A DNA stretch of 64,000 bases from Luteimonas arsenica (lineage in GTDB: Bacteria > Pseudomonadota > Gammaproteobacteria > Xanthomonadales > Xanthomonadaceae), in NCBI RefSeq assembly GCF_004352825.1, contig NZ_SJRW01000001.1:868001-932000 (forward strand), read 5' to 3'. The notes under the pieces are model-generated. The model was not told the DNA's origin. It saw only the letters and a list, made by a program, of their open reading frames with translations, and did not search any database. The position numbers were made by a program, and so were the translations under genes. Of the stretch, positions 36,402 through 45,138 are shown in pieces. The number at the start of each line of letters is the position of its first letter. Positions within the stretch are counted from its first letter, which is position 1.

Positions 36402-38503
36402 CGCGCGGCGTCGGTTTCGGTGGCGGGTGCGGCCGCGGCCTGCGGCGCGGCACCGGCATCGCGCGGCGTGCCGCCCGCGGGCGGCAGCGCGGGTGCAGGC
36501 GCAGGCGCAGGCATCGGCATCGTCGGCGGCGCCGTGCGCAGGTAGTCGCGCACCAGTTCGTCCAGCGCGTTCTCGCGCTCGCCCATCACCGGCAGGTGGC
36601 TGCGGATGTAGCCGTAGCGCCCGGCGGTCATGGCCTGCGCGTCGCTGGTGCTGCGCACGATGGTCGGGCGGATGAAGACCATCAGGTTGGTCTTCTCGCG
36701 CGAGCGAGAGCGGTGCTTGAACAGCTCGCCGACGATCGGGATGTCGCCCAGCAGCGGCACCTTGGACACGGTGTTGCGGTCGCTCTGGTCGAGCAGGCCG
36801 CCGAGGGCGACGATCTCGCCGTCATCGACCAGCACCCGGGTCTCGACTTCCCGCTTGTTGAGCACCAGCTCCGAGGAGTCCTCGCTCACCGGCCCGGCGA
36901 TCGAAGACACCTCCTGGCGCAGGGTCAGGGTGATGCCGCCGCCGGAATTGATCTGCGGCGTGACTTCCAGCTGGATGCCCACGTCCTGGCGCTGGATGGT
37001 GCGGAAAGGGTTGGAGTTGTTGTCGCCCAGCACCTCGCCGCTGGTGGTCGGCACTTCCTGGCCGACCAGGATCCGCGCCTCTTCGTTGTCGAGCGTCAGG
37101 ATCGAGGGCGTGGACAGCAGGTTGGACGCGGTGTCGCTGTTCACCGCGTCGATGATCAGGCCGAAGGTCGCGTTGTCGTTGCTGCCGGCGATGCCGCCGA
37201 GCGCGCCGTTGATGCCGAGCAGCGACTGCACCGCGGCCTGGCGGGCGAGGTCGAGCACGCTGTCGTCGTCGTTGCCGGCGCGGCGCTGCTGCTCGGCATA
37301 CCAGCCGCCGGCCAGCGGCATGATCCCGGTGCCGGCGCCGGGGTGCTGGGTGGCGAGGAAGGGGATGTTGCTGCCCTCCTTGCCCGCCACCAGCAGCTGC
37401 GCGCCGAGGCGCCTGGCGGCGTTGTCGGAAATCTCGACCACGATCGCCTCCACCAGCACCTGTTCGCGGCGGGTGTCGAGCTGGGTGATGACGTCGACCA
37501 GCAGGCGCTGGGTCTCGGGATCGGCGTTGATGATCAGCGAGTTCGAGCCGGGATAGCGGACGATGGTCGGGCGCTTGCCGGGCACGGCGGTGATCAGCTG
37601 CGCGGTCGTGGCGTCCGGGGCCGCGGCGCTGGCGGCGACGCTGCCGGCGCCATCCTCGCCATCGGGGTTCTGCCCCACCAACTGCTGCAGCACCGGCAGC
37701 AGCTGCTCGGCGCTGGCGTGCTGCAGGCGCACCACGCGCACGCCGCCAGTGCGCTCGGCGCGGCGGTCCAGGTCGAGGATGGTCTGCACCGCGCGCTGCA
37801 CGGCGCTGGGCGCACCGCGGACGACGATCGAGTTGCTGCCTTCCACCGCCTGGATCGTGAGCTGGCCGCCACGGCCTTCGCCGCCGCCGAAGAGCTGGTT
37901 CACGGTGGCCGCGACTTCGCGCGCGGAGCTGTTGCGCAGGGTCACGGTGTCGATGCCCGCGGTATCGCTGTCGATCTGCGCCACCAGGCCGCGGATGCGG
38001 CGGATGTTGTCGGCGTAGTCGGCGATGAGCAACGCGTTGCCCTGCGGCGTGGGCACCACCACGCCGCCGCGGCCGATCAGCGGCTTGAGGGTTTCGGCGG
38101 CGATGCGCGCGTCGACAGTGGACAACGGCAGCACCTGGGTGGTGAAGGCGGAGCCGCCCATGCCGCCGCTGCCCGGCAGCTGCGCGGCCGCGGTGTCGGG
38201 CACGACGCGATAGGCGCCGGGGCCGGCGGACACGGCCACCAGGCCGTTGGCGCGCAGCACCGCCAGCAGCACGCCCAGCAGTTCGGCCTCGTCCATGGCC
38301 ACGTCGCGGGTGATGCTGACGCTGCCCTGCACCGCGGGGTCGATGATGAAGGTGGTGCCGGTGGCGCGGGCAACGTCCTGGATGAAGGCGCGGATGTCGG
38401 CGTCCTGCGCGGTCACGCCGGCGCCGGCCTGGGCATGGGCGAAAGGCAGGGGCTGGGCCACCAGCGCGAAGACGAGGGCGGCGGCGAGGATGCGCTGTTT
38501 CAC
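36398..38503 (-). CDS. gspD: Type II secretion outer-membrane secretin GspD
   Basis: A 701-residue secretin. A signal peptide ends at PFAHAQ (about 24), followed by N0 to N3 domains, with repeated LPxxEAExxL-like N domains carrying TLRNSSAREVAATVNQLFG, and the secretin channel with VPLLGDIPIVGELF near the C-terminus. An Ala/Pro-rich tail ends the protein. No pilotin (GspS) gene is visible nearby, and no lipobox. The start is GTG at 38503, overlapping the gspC stop. Confidence 0.96.
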   Translation of the reverse strand: MKQRILAAALVFALVAQPLPFAHAQAGAGVTAQDADIRAFIQDVARATGTTFIIDPAVQGSVSITRDVAMDEAELLGVLLAVLRANGLVAVSAGPGAYRVVPDTAAAQLPGSGGMGGSAFTTQVLPLSTVDARIAAETLKPLIGRGGVVVPTPQGNALLIADYADNIRRIRGLVAQIDSDTAGIDTVTLRNSSAREVAATVNQLFGGGEGRGGQLTIQAVEGSNSIVVRGAPSAVQRAVQTILDLDRRAERTGGVRVVRLQHASAEQLLPVLQQLVGQNPDGEDGAGSVAASAAAPDATTAQLITAVPGKRPTIVRYPGSNSLIINADPETQRLLVDVITQLDTRREQVLVEAIVVEISDNAARRLGAQLLVAGKEGSNIPFLATQHPGAGTGIMPLAGGWYAEQQRRAGNDDDSVLDLARQAAVQSLLGINGALGGIAGSNDNATFGLIIDAVNSDTASNLLSTPSILTLDNEEARILVGQEVPTTSGEVLGDNNSNPFRTIQRQDVGIQLEVTPQINSGGGITLTLRQEVSSIAGPVSEDSSELVLNKREVETRVLVDDGEIVALGGLLDQSDRNTVSKVPLLGDIPIVGELFKHRSRSREKTNLMVFIRPTIVRSTSDAQAMTAGRYGYIRSHLPVMGERENALDELVRDYLRTAPPTMPMPAPAPAPALPPAGGTPRDAGAAPQAAAAPATETDAAR

Positions 38504-39402
38504 GGTGTCTGGGCCTGCAGGGTCGCGCTGCGGATCTGGCCGTCGCGCCGGTAGGTGAGGGTGATCGTGGAGGCGCCGCCGAGGGTCTCGGCGAGCGCGG
38601 CGTAGCGCTCCGGATCCAGCGCCTCGTTGTTGACCGAGACCAGCACGTCGCCGGCCTGCAGGCCGCTTGCGCGCAGCGCGGCGCCGTTGCCGCGGGGGAC
38701 CACCGTGTAACCGGTGACGCGGCCATCGGTCTGTTCGGGGATGAGTCCCATGTCGGCCATCAGCGCCGCGGGGTCGATCGCCGGTGCGGTTGCCGGTGCG
38801 CTGGCCGCTGGTGCGGTTGACGTGGGAGTCGCGCCCGCGGGTGGAGGCGCGGCCTGCGTCGCTGGCCTGCGCGGTGCCGCGTGATCGGGCTGCGCGAAGC
38901 GGAGTTCGCTGCGCCGGCCGCCACCGTCGAGCACGACGACATGGTCGGACGCCACGGCCGCGAGCCGCACGCCCGGCGCGACCTCGTCGCCGGCCGCGTA
39001 TGAACGCTGCGCGCCGTCGCGCATGGCAAGGATCGCGCTGCCGCCGCCAGCGGCGGGGCGGACGGCGAACAGCTGCAGGCCGGAGGTGTCGGCGGCGGTT
39101 GCCGGGCCGCGCACGGGATGGAAGGCGTCGATGGCCAGGCGCCCCGGGTCCGGCCTGGCCGCGGAGGCGGCCTCTGTCGGGAGGGTGCCCAGCGCCGCCG
39201 GCGGCAGCAGCAACCAGGCCAGGCGCGCGGCCTGGACGGCGAGCAGGACGACGATCGCAACCTCGAGCCCGCGGCGGAGCCGTTCCGCGTCGCGGAGGCC
39301 GGCCAGCAACGCGTGGGGATCTCGCAGGGTGGGAAGCGTGGGCACGTGCAGTCCGTCCAGGCGCGGAAACGACGCCGATGTCCCAGCTTGCGTAGGTTTC
39401 AT
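38500..39402 (-). CDS. gspC: Type II secretion protein GspC
   Basis: A 300-residue bitopic protein: cytoplasmic start, a membrane helix at about 48-72 (LEVAIVVLLAVQAARLAWLLL), a periplasmic HR domain (about 95-165), a Pro/Ala-rich linker, and a C-terminal PDZ domain (about 205-295, GLQAGDVLVSVNNEALDPE). GspC links the secretin to the platform and helps select substrates. It heads the 12-gene operon in the order C-D-E-F-G-H-I-J-K-L-M-N, as in the Xanthomonas xcs cluster. Confidence 0.94.
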   Translation of the reverse strand: MKPTQAGTSASFPRLDGLHVPTLPTLRDPHALLAGLRDAERLRRGLEVAIVVLLAVQAARLAWLLLPPAALGTLPTEAASAARPDPGRLAIDAFHPVRGPATAADTSGLQLFAVRPAAGGGSAILAMRDGAQRSYAAGDEVAPGVRLAAVASDHVVVLDGGGRRSELRFAQPDHAAPRRPATQAAPPPAGATPTSTAPAASAPATAPAIDPAALMADMGLIPEQTDGRVTGYTVVPRGNGAALRASGLQAGDVLVSVNNEALDPERYAALAETLGGASTITLTYRRDGQIRSATLQAQTP

Positions 39403-39447
39403 GACAGCGCCGTTTCAACTGACACAATTCGGTCGCGTCCCGGAAAC

Positions 39448-39475
39448 GACCGCGCCGGACGAATCCGGCGCGGTC
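39448..39475 (-). terminator. Strong hairpin between the TonB-dependent receptor gene and gspC
   Basis: GACCGCGCCGGA and its exact complement form a 12-bp stem with a 4-nt loop, followed on the minus strand by GTTTCC. The T-tract is poor. It could attenuate read-through from the receptor gene into the gsp operon. Confidence 0.55.
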
Positions 39476-39515
39476 TTCCAGCAGTCCGTTCCCCGGTGCG
39501 GGGAAACGGCGGGGC

Positions 39516-42251
39516 TCAGAACTCGGTCGAGATGCTGAACGAGTACGAGACGCCCGGGTCGTAGCGCAGGACGTGGATCTTCTGGCCGCCGCCGCCCTCG
39601 ATGTACTCGTCGTACTCGGTGTCGAGGAGGTTGCGGGCCGCGAAGCCCAGGGTCACCGGGGTTTCGCCGAAGCGCAGGGTCTTGCGCAGCACGAAGTCCA
39701 GGGTCAGGCCCGGTTCTTCCATCAAGTCCTGGCGCAGGTTGTTGCCGCGGGCCGAGATGCGCTCGCTGACGTAGTTCGCGATCAGGGTGGCCTGGAGGTC
39801 CTTCTCGCTGTTCTCGATGCCGAACTGCAGGTTGGCGATGTGTTCGGACTGCCCCTGCATCGGGCTGCCGTCCTGGATCAGGCTGCGCGCCGGCTGGGAC
39901 AGGCCGGTGCCGCTGTCGATGGCAACCGTGTCGTCCTCGCCGGCGTTCACCTCGGAATCCGTCCAGGTGTAGTTCGTGGCCAGGTACAGGCGGTTGCCGC
40001 TCCACCAGTCGGCCGCGAACCCGGGATCGAAGTACTTCTTGTACTCGACTTCGAAGCCGTAGACGGTGGCTTCCGGCGCGTTGACGAAGGTCTGCCAGAG
40101 CACGTCGCCGCCGCCGGTGAACATGATCGACTCGATCGGCTTGTCGATCTGCTTGTAGAACAGGCCGGCGGTGAAGTACTCGCCGGCGCCGAAGAACCAC
40201 TCGTAGCGGGCGTCGAAGTTGGTCAGTTCGCTGTCGACCAGGTAGGGGTTGCCGTACATCTGGCGATCCTTGTCCGGGTCGGTGTAGAGCTGCGGCGACA
40301 GCTCGCGGAACTGCGGGCGGGCGATGGTCTGCGACGCACCGAAGCGCAGCTGCTGGTTGTCGGCGATGTTCCAGGTCAGGGTCAGGGCCGGCAGGAAGTA
40401 GTCGTTCTCCAGCGGCACCAGGCTGCCGACGCGGGCACCGGTGTAGATGTCGTAGGGATGCACCGCCTGGGTGGCGTCCTCGTAGCGGACGCCGAGGGTG
40501 CCGCGCAGGTTCGGCGTGATCTCGCCTTCGACCTGGACGTAGGTGCCGAGCACTTTCAGCGTGGCGTCATAGGCCGCCTGGCCGCCGATGCCGGTGGTCT
40601 CCTCCAGCCGCAGCCAGCCCTGGCTCAGGTTGTAGTCCGAGAACAGGTAGTCAGGGCGCTGGTAGGGGAAGTAGAACGGGATCTGGGCGCCGTTTCCCGG
40701 GCCGTCGCCGGCGAAGAAGCGGAACTCGCGCGACCAGGCGTTGCGGTCGTTGTCCATGTAGGACGCGCCGGCGCTGAGGGTGACGTCGCGCTCGATCGGC
40801 AGGCGCCAGGTCAGGTCGACGCCACCGCTGGCGACATCGTCCTGGACGGCGCTGAAGCGGGTGAAATTCTCCTGGTTGCGCACCGAGTACGCCCAGTAAC
40901 CGTCGCCCTCGTCGCGGAATCCGATCTGCTTCTCGTAGGGAACGTCGCGGGTCGCGCGCGCCCAGGCGGCACGCCATTCGACCTTGAGGTCGCCGTACTC
41001 GCCGAATTCGTGCTTGCCGCTGAGCTGGTTGTTGATCAGCTCGCGCTCGAACCAGCGGGTGTCGTCCTCGCGGTAGCGGTAGCCGCTGACGTAGTCGATG
41101 CCGGCGCGGCTGCGGGCTTCCTTCAGCGTGTCGTGCACGTAGAGGGTGGTGAGGTCGAGCCGGTGGTTGCCCCACTCGTAGCCGGCGCCGAGCAGCGCGT
41201 TGACGCGGGCGTTGTTGCGGGTGGTGAGGAACTCGTAGTCCTTGGCGTAGGACAGGGTTTCCTCGTTCTCGCCGAGGAACACGCCCTGCTCCTGGTCGCC
41301 GAAGATCGTGCGCCATTCGTTCTCGAAGCCGGCGACGGCGATGAAGCCCAGGCGGGCGTCGTCGCCCACGTCTTCCGACCAGCCGGCGCTGAAGCCGAAG
41401 TTGGCGTCCGGGTTGATGCTGTCGTTTTCCTGCAGCAGGTTGAGGCTGGCGTTGGGCAGGCTGCGGCCGATCTTCGCCAGTTCTTCGTTGCTGAAATTGT
41501 TGCGGTCGATGCGACGGCCGCTGGCCATCGCCTCCTTGAGTTCGTGCGGGATCTTGCGGGTGCCGTCGTCGTATCCCCACCAGTCGCTGTCACCGCCGCC
41601 GTAGTAGGTCAGGCCCTTCTCGCCGGTGGTTTCGCTGTTGCCGCCGCCGCCGACGCTGATCTTGAAGAAGGGATCTTCCGGGATGTTGAGCGACTGCAGG
41701 TCGACCACGCCGCCGCCGAACTCGCCGGGATACTTCGCCGAGTAGGTCTTCTGCACGGTCATGCCCTGCAGGGCTTCGGCCGGGAACAGGTCCAGGGGCA
41801 CCACGCGCTGCATCGGCTCGGGGCTGGGCAGCGGCGAGCCGTTGAGCAGGGCCGAGGAGTAGCGCTCGCCGAGGCCGCGCACGTAGACGAACTTGTCGCC
41901 GACGATGCTCACGCCTGACACGCGCTGCAGCGCTTCGGCGGCGTCGCCGTCGCCGGTGCGCTCGAAGTCCTCGCGGGTGACGAAGGACGCGACTTCGGCG
42001 GTCTGCAGCATCGGCTCGGGGATGTACTCGCCGCGCACCTCGACGGCGTCGAGCAGGGCGGGGTCGGACGGCTCCGCCTGCGCAGCTGCGGCCGGCGCCG
42101 ATTGCGCGATCGTGGCGTGCACGACCGTGGCCTGTGCCGGCACGACGGCGTGGCCACCCGGCGCTTCGGGCTGCTGGGCCCACGCGCCCTGGCAGGCGAG
42201 GAGGGTGGTGATCGCGACGGACAGGCCGCTGCGTGTCGGGGTGCACTTCAT
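39516..42251 (-). CDS. TonB-dependent outer-membrane receptor
   Basis: A 911-residue receptor. A signal peptide ends around CQGAWAQ (about 26), followed by an Ala/Pro-rich stretch, a TonB-box-like LDAVEVRG, a plug domain (about 90-210, with RTGDGDAAEALQRVSGV and VRGLGERYSSALLNG) and a 22-strand barrel ending in a terminal Phe (YSFSISTEF). It imports a ligand using TonB-ExbBD energy. The ligand is unknown. Its place between a secreted lipoprotein and a T2SS operon matches the Caulobacter/Xanthomonas xcs arrangement, where the system is tied to phosphate limitation. Confidence 0.93.
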   Translation of the reverse strand: MKCTPTRSGLSVAITTLLACQGAWAQQPEAPGGHAVVPAQATVVHATIAQSAPAAAAQAEPSDPALLDAVEVRGEYIPEPMLQTAEVASFVTREDFERTGDGDAAEALQRVSGVSIVGDKFVYVRGLGERYSSALLNGSPLPSPEPMQRVVPLDLFPAEALQGMTVQKTYSAKYPGEFGGGVVDLQSLNIPEDPFFKISVGGGGNSETTGEKGLTYYGGGDSDWWGYDDGTRKIPHELKEAMASGRRIDRNNFSNEELAKIGRSLPNASLNLLQENDSINPDANFGFSAGWSEDVGDDARLGFIAVAGFENEWRTIFGDQEQGVFLGENEETLSYAKDYEFLTTRNNARVNALLGAGYEWGNHRLDLTTLYVHDTLKEARSRAGIDYVSGYRYREDDTRWFERELINNQLSGKHEFGEYGDLKVEWRAAWARATRDVPYEKQIGFRDEGDGYWAYSVRNQENFTRFSAVQDDVASGGVDLTWRLPIERDVTLSAGASYMDNDRNAWSREFRFFAGDGPGNGAQIPFYFPYQRPDYLFSDYNLSQGWLRLEETTGIGGQAAYDATLKVLGTYVQVEGEITPNLRGTLGVRYEDATQAVHPYDIYTGARVGSLVPLENDYFLPALTLTWNIADNQQLRFGASQTIARPQFRELSPQLYTDPDKDRQMYGNPYLVDSELTNFDARYEWFFGAGEYFTAGLFYKQIDKPIESIMFTGGGDVLWQTFVNAPEATVYGFEVEYKKYFDPGFAADWWSGNRLYLATNYTWTDSEVNAGEDDTVAIDSGTGLSQPARSLIQDGSPMQGQSEHIANLQFGIENSEKDLQATLIANYVSERISARGNNLRQDLMEEPGLTLDFVLRKTLRFGETPVTLGFAARNLLDTEYDEYIEGGGGQKIHVLRYDPGVSYSFSISTEF

Positions 42252-42300
42252 GTCTGGACCTTGGTCTGAGCGGCAACGGGGGCCGGGCGCTACGGGGAGC

Positions 42301-42324
42301 GGGGCGACCGGTGCCGGTCGCCCC
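42301..42324. repeat. Hairpin between the lipoprotein and receptor genes
   Basis: A 10-bp perfect stem (GGGGCGACCG with CGGTCGCCCC) and a GTGC loop. T-rich sequence follows it only on the plus strand, so in the direction of transcription it is a hairpin without a T-tract, perhaps an mRNA-stabilising or partial-termination element. Confidence 0.65.
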
Positions 42325-42349
42325 TTTGCTTTCGAACGTCGGGTCCCGA

Positions 42350-43864
42350 TCAGATGCAGGAGCTGTCGGCGGTCAGGCCGCAGGTCCAGCCCTGCCACCA
42401 GGTGTCGTTGGCGTCCTTGACGCCGCCGATGTAATCGACCTGCTGGAAGAAGGGATGCTTGCCCGTCAGGTTCTGCACCGCCGGCACGGCCGTTTCATTG
42501 GCGCCGTTGACGAACACGCTGGTCAGTGTCGACGTGCCGACCACGTTGTTGGCACCGGCGTTGAACGCGGCTTCGGAATCGGCGTTGTTGAAGTTGTTCG
42601 GGCAGGCGAAGAAGACCGACTCGAGCACGGCCGCAGCGCCGCGACCGTCGGTGTTCTCCACGCTCAGGCAGGTCTCGCCCTTGCCCGTGCCGCCGGCCTT
42701 GCGGGTGACCACGGTGTTGAAGATCGACGCGCGGGCACCGAGGTTGACCGTGAAGCCCGAACCGTTGCCGCTCGTGCCACCGGCACGGCCGACGTAGGTG
42801 AAGTTGGCCACGTGCGGATGCGAGTACTGCTCGGGCGTCAGCGGGATCGGGTTGCTGCTGTTGGTGCCCGACCACTCGTTCATGTTGTCGCCGGTGCTGT
42901 CGCGCTGGACCACGATGCCGAACTGCACGGCGCCGCTCCAGTTGGAGTCGATGTCGAGGCTGTCGTCGCTGGCGCCGGTGACCACGATGCGGCGGGCGTT
43001 GACGGTGCCGCCGAAGATCTCGATGCCGTCGTCGGAGCTGTTGTGGACCTGGATGTATTCCAGGGTGGTGCCGCTGCCGGCGCCGCCGGTGGTCAGGCCC
43101 TGGAGCTCGTTGCCGCCGGAGAAGGCGAAGCCCGAGTAGCGGACCTGCATGTACTGCACGGTGCCCGAGTTGTCGGTGGGCGAGTTGCCGCCGTACATGC
43201 CGAGGTCGCCGCCTTCGATGCGCGTTTCGCAGCCGGCGTCGCCGGGCTGGAAGTTGCCGATGCAGGTGTTGACCGGAGCGCGGCCGGCGAGCACCAGGCC
43301 ACCCCAGCGGCCTTCGGTTTCGGCGTCGGCGTTGCCTTCGACGTCGATTCGCGCGGTCAGGATGATCGGCTCCTCGCGGGTGCCCAGGGCGTAGATTTTC
43401 GAACCGCGGTTGACGATCAGCGCATCGGGGCCGGCCGAGGCGAAGATGGTGACGCCCGGCTCGATGTTGAGGATGCCTTCGCGGGCACCGGCGCGCGGGT
43501 TGGCGGCGTCGCCGCCCATGTCCTCGCCGACGTGGGTGGCGCCGTTGATGGCGAACACCGTGCCGTCGGTCTTCGGGACGGTCAGCTCGCCAATGATGCG
43601 CTGGGGCAGTTCGCAGGCGCGCAGGTCGGCGACGATGCCCACGTTGCGGAAGCCTTCCGGACAGTTTTCGGCCGGGCCGCTGGTCGGCGGCGGGGGCGGC
43701 GGCGGGGTGGTCGGCGGCGGCGGGGGCGGGGTCGTCGGCGGCGGCGGCGGGAAGGCGCCTTCGCCCGGCGAGGCGACGCGGTCGGCACCGCCGCCGCAGG
43801 CGCTCAGCGCGATCACCGCGCCGAAGGTCATGAGGAGGGCCTTGGAACTGTGGCGCATGGACAT
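42350..43864 (-). CDS. Secreted lipoprotein with polyproline tether and beta-helix body
   Basis: A 504-residue protein. The lipobox LSAC has Cys23, followed by Gly-Gly-Gly, then a tether (39-60) of P5-TT-P6-TT-P7. The body has repeated Gly/Asn-rich strands (GRWGGLVLAGRAPVN, GTTLEYIQVHNSSDDGIEIFGG) that suggest a right-handed beta-helix. Similar lipoproteins accompany TonB-dependent receptors and T2SS genes; ElpS of Caulobacter is a phosphate-starvation lipoprotein secreted by T2SS, but homology to ElpS is not checked. GGAG lies 9 nt before the ATG at 43864. A Pho-like promoter lies upstream. It is the first gene of a unit with the receptor. Confidence 0.85.
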   Translation of the reverse strand: MSMRHSSKALLMTFGAVIALSACGGGADRVASPGEGAFPPPPPTTPPPPPPTTPPPPPPPTSGPAENCPEGFRNVGIVADLRACELPQRIIGELTVPKTDGTVFAINGATHVGEDMGGDAANPRAGAREGILNIEPGVTIFASAGPDALIVNRGSKIYALGTREEPIILTARIDVEGNADAETEGRWGGLVLAGRAPVNTCIGNFQPGDAGCETRIEGGDLGMYGGNSPTDNSGTVQYMQVRYSGFAFSGGNELQGLTTGGAGSGTTLEYIQVHNSSDDGIEIFGGTVNARRIVVTGASDDSLDIDSNWSGAVQFGIVVQRDSTGDNMNEWSGTNSSNPIPLTPEQYSHPHVANFTYVGRAGGTSGNGSGFTVNLGARASIFNTVVTRKAGGTGKGETCLSVENTDGRGAAAVLESVFFACPNNFNNADSEAAFNAGANNVVGTSTLTSVFVNGANETAVPAVQNLTGKHPFFQQVDYIGGVKDANDTWWQGWTCGLTADSSCI

Positions 43865-43970
43865 CGGGTGGGTCTCCGGGAGGAATGGACTGCGGACGCA
43901 GCAGGGGAACCGCGGCCCTGTCCCGCCCGTTCGGGGCGGCCACCGCTGCGTTCCGATGAATCGGGGGTGA

Positions 43971-44004
43971 AGGCTAGGTCGCCCCGGTGACAGCTTTCTT
44001 GCAG
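43971..44004 (-). promoter_or_regulatory. Pho-box promoter of the lipoprotein/receptor unit
   Basis: On the minus strand CTGCAAG, AAAG, CTGTCAC (43987-44004) form a 7-4-7 Pho box. After exactly 10 nt comes the -10 TAGCCT (43971-43976). The same layout, even the AAAG spacer, occurs in the E. coli phoA promoter. The first half-site is the weaker one. Confidence 0.65.
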
Positions 44005-44076
44005 TCGCACGACGGTTCGTCGCGGGCTGTCATCCAGCGGCATCCGCATTGCGCGCGGATGACGTTCGTGCGACGG

Positions 44077-44094
44077 ATGTCATCCTCCTGTCAC
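44077..44094 (+). promoter_or_regulatory. Pho-box-like site upstream of the prolyl hydroxylase gene
   Basis: ATGTCAT, CCTC, CTGTCAC is a 7-4-7 direct repeat with 13 of 14 matches to the CTGTCAT/CTGTCAC consensus. It lies 47 nt before the ATG. The expected -10 ten bases downstream (CCTGCT) is poor. A lone CTGTCAT half-site lies at 44027-44033. Confidence 0.6.
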
Positions 44095-44141
44095 GTCCCG
44101 CGGGCCTGCTTGCGCGGGTACGGGCGCAACGGAGCAACGGG

Positions 44142-44996
44142 ATGGAGAGCGGGCCGCGGATCGACCAGGCCACGCTGCAATGGCTGCTCGGCCAGGTGCA
44201 GTCGGGTGCATCGCCGGAAGATGTCGTCGCATCGATGGAGGCGCGCGGCTGGCAGGAGGACGACGCCATCGCCGCCCTCGAGGAAGCGATGCGCGAACAC
44301 CTCGCCGGCCACGCCCGCGAACATGGCCTGCCGCCGCCGGAGAAGGTGCCGTGCCCGGTCGAAATGAACGGCCCGTCGGTGATCGACGCGGGCGACCGCA
44401 AGGTGGTGGTGCTCGCGAACATGCTGCATCCGCGCGTGGTGGCGTTCGGCGGCGTGCTGTCCGACGAGGAGTGCGATGCCATGGTCGAGATGGGCCGCCG
44501 AAAGCTGAAGCCGTCGGCGGTGTTCAACCCCGACACCGGCGCCGACGAGAAGCACGAGGCGCGCAGCAGCGAAGGCACCTTCTTCCGCCGCGGCGAGAAC
44601 GGTCTCTGCGCGCGCATCGAGCGCCGGCTGGCGAAACTGGTCGACTGGCCGCTGGAGAACGGCGAGGGCCTGCAGCTGCTGCGATACGGCCCCGGCGCCG
44701 AGTACAAGCCGCACTACGACTACTTCGATCCCGACCGTCCCGGCGCGCACGTGGCGCTGTCGCGCGGCGGGCAGCGCGTCGCGTCGATCGTGATGTACCT
44801 CAACACCCCGCTGAGCGGCGGCGCGACGACCTTCCCGGACGCGCGCTTCGAGGTCGCTGCGGTGAAGGGCAACGCCGTGTTCTTCGCCTATGACCGGCCG
44901 CACCCGATGACCGGCAGCCTGCATGGCGGGGCGCCGGTGGTGGAGGGCGAAAAATGGGTGGCGACCAAGTGGCTGCGCGTCGGCCGCCACTTGTGA
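44142..44996 (+). CDS. Prolyl 4-hydroxylase-type Fe(II)/2-oxoglutarate dioxygenase
   Basis: A 284-residue cytosolic protein (no signal peptide). An N-terminal helical part (1-60) is followed by the P4H double-stranded beta-helix domain. Iron ligands are H191 and D193 (KPHYDYF) and H261 (SLHGG); K271 binds 2-oxoglutarate. The spacing H261 to K271 equals that of human P4H. It hydroxylates prolines on a protein substrate. I prefer the ATG at 44142, with GGAG 9 nt upstream. It is divergent from the polyproline lipoprotein gene and shares its Pho-box region. Confidence 0.92.
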   Translation: MESGPRIDQATLQWLLGQVQSGASPEDVVASMEARGWQEDDAIAALEEAMREHLAGHAREHGLPPPEKVPCPVEMNGPSVIDAGDRKVVVLANMLHPRVVAFGGVLSDEECDAMVEMGRRKLKPSAVFNPDTGADEKHEARSSEGTFFRRGENGLCARIERRLAKLVDWPLENGEGLQLLRYGPGAEYKPHYDYFDPDRPGAHVALSRGGQRVASIVMYLNTPLSGGATTFPDARFEVAAVKGNAVFFAYDRPHPMTGSLHGGAPVVEGEKWVATKWLRVGRHL

Positions 44997-45003
44997 TCGA
45001 CCG

Positions 45004-45062
45004 TTTGTCGGTCAATACATACCGCTTGTCAATGCCAAAGGCGTTTGTCATCGAGGTGTAAC
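45004..45062 (+). promoter_or_regulatory. TTTGTC-repeat region upstream of the TonB-like gene
   Basis: TTGTC occurs at 45005, 45026 and 45045, spaced 21 and 19 nt, about two helix turns. The last copy can also be read as a poor Pho box (TTGTCAT, CGAG, GTGTAAC, 45045-45062). The 142-bp gap is otherwise AT-richer than its surroundings. No clear -10 is seen. Confidence 0.3.
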
Positions 45063-45138
45063 CCACTGCTGGGCCGTGCGTAGTGAGATCGCTCCATCAA
45101 CTTCACTATTCAGGCGCCCGACGCGCAGGAGCACCCAC

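Noticed and set aside
39392..39412. Pho-box-like TTGAAAC-GGCG-CTGTCAT before gspC
   Set aside because: It overlaps the gspC start codon, so it cannot lie upstream of a transcript encoding the full protein, and one half matches poorly.
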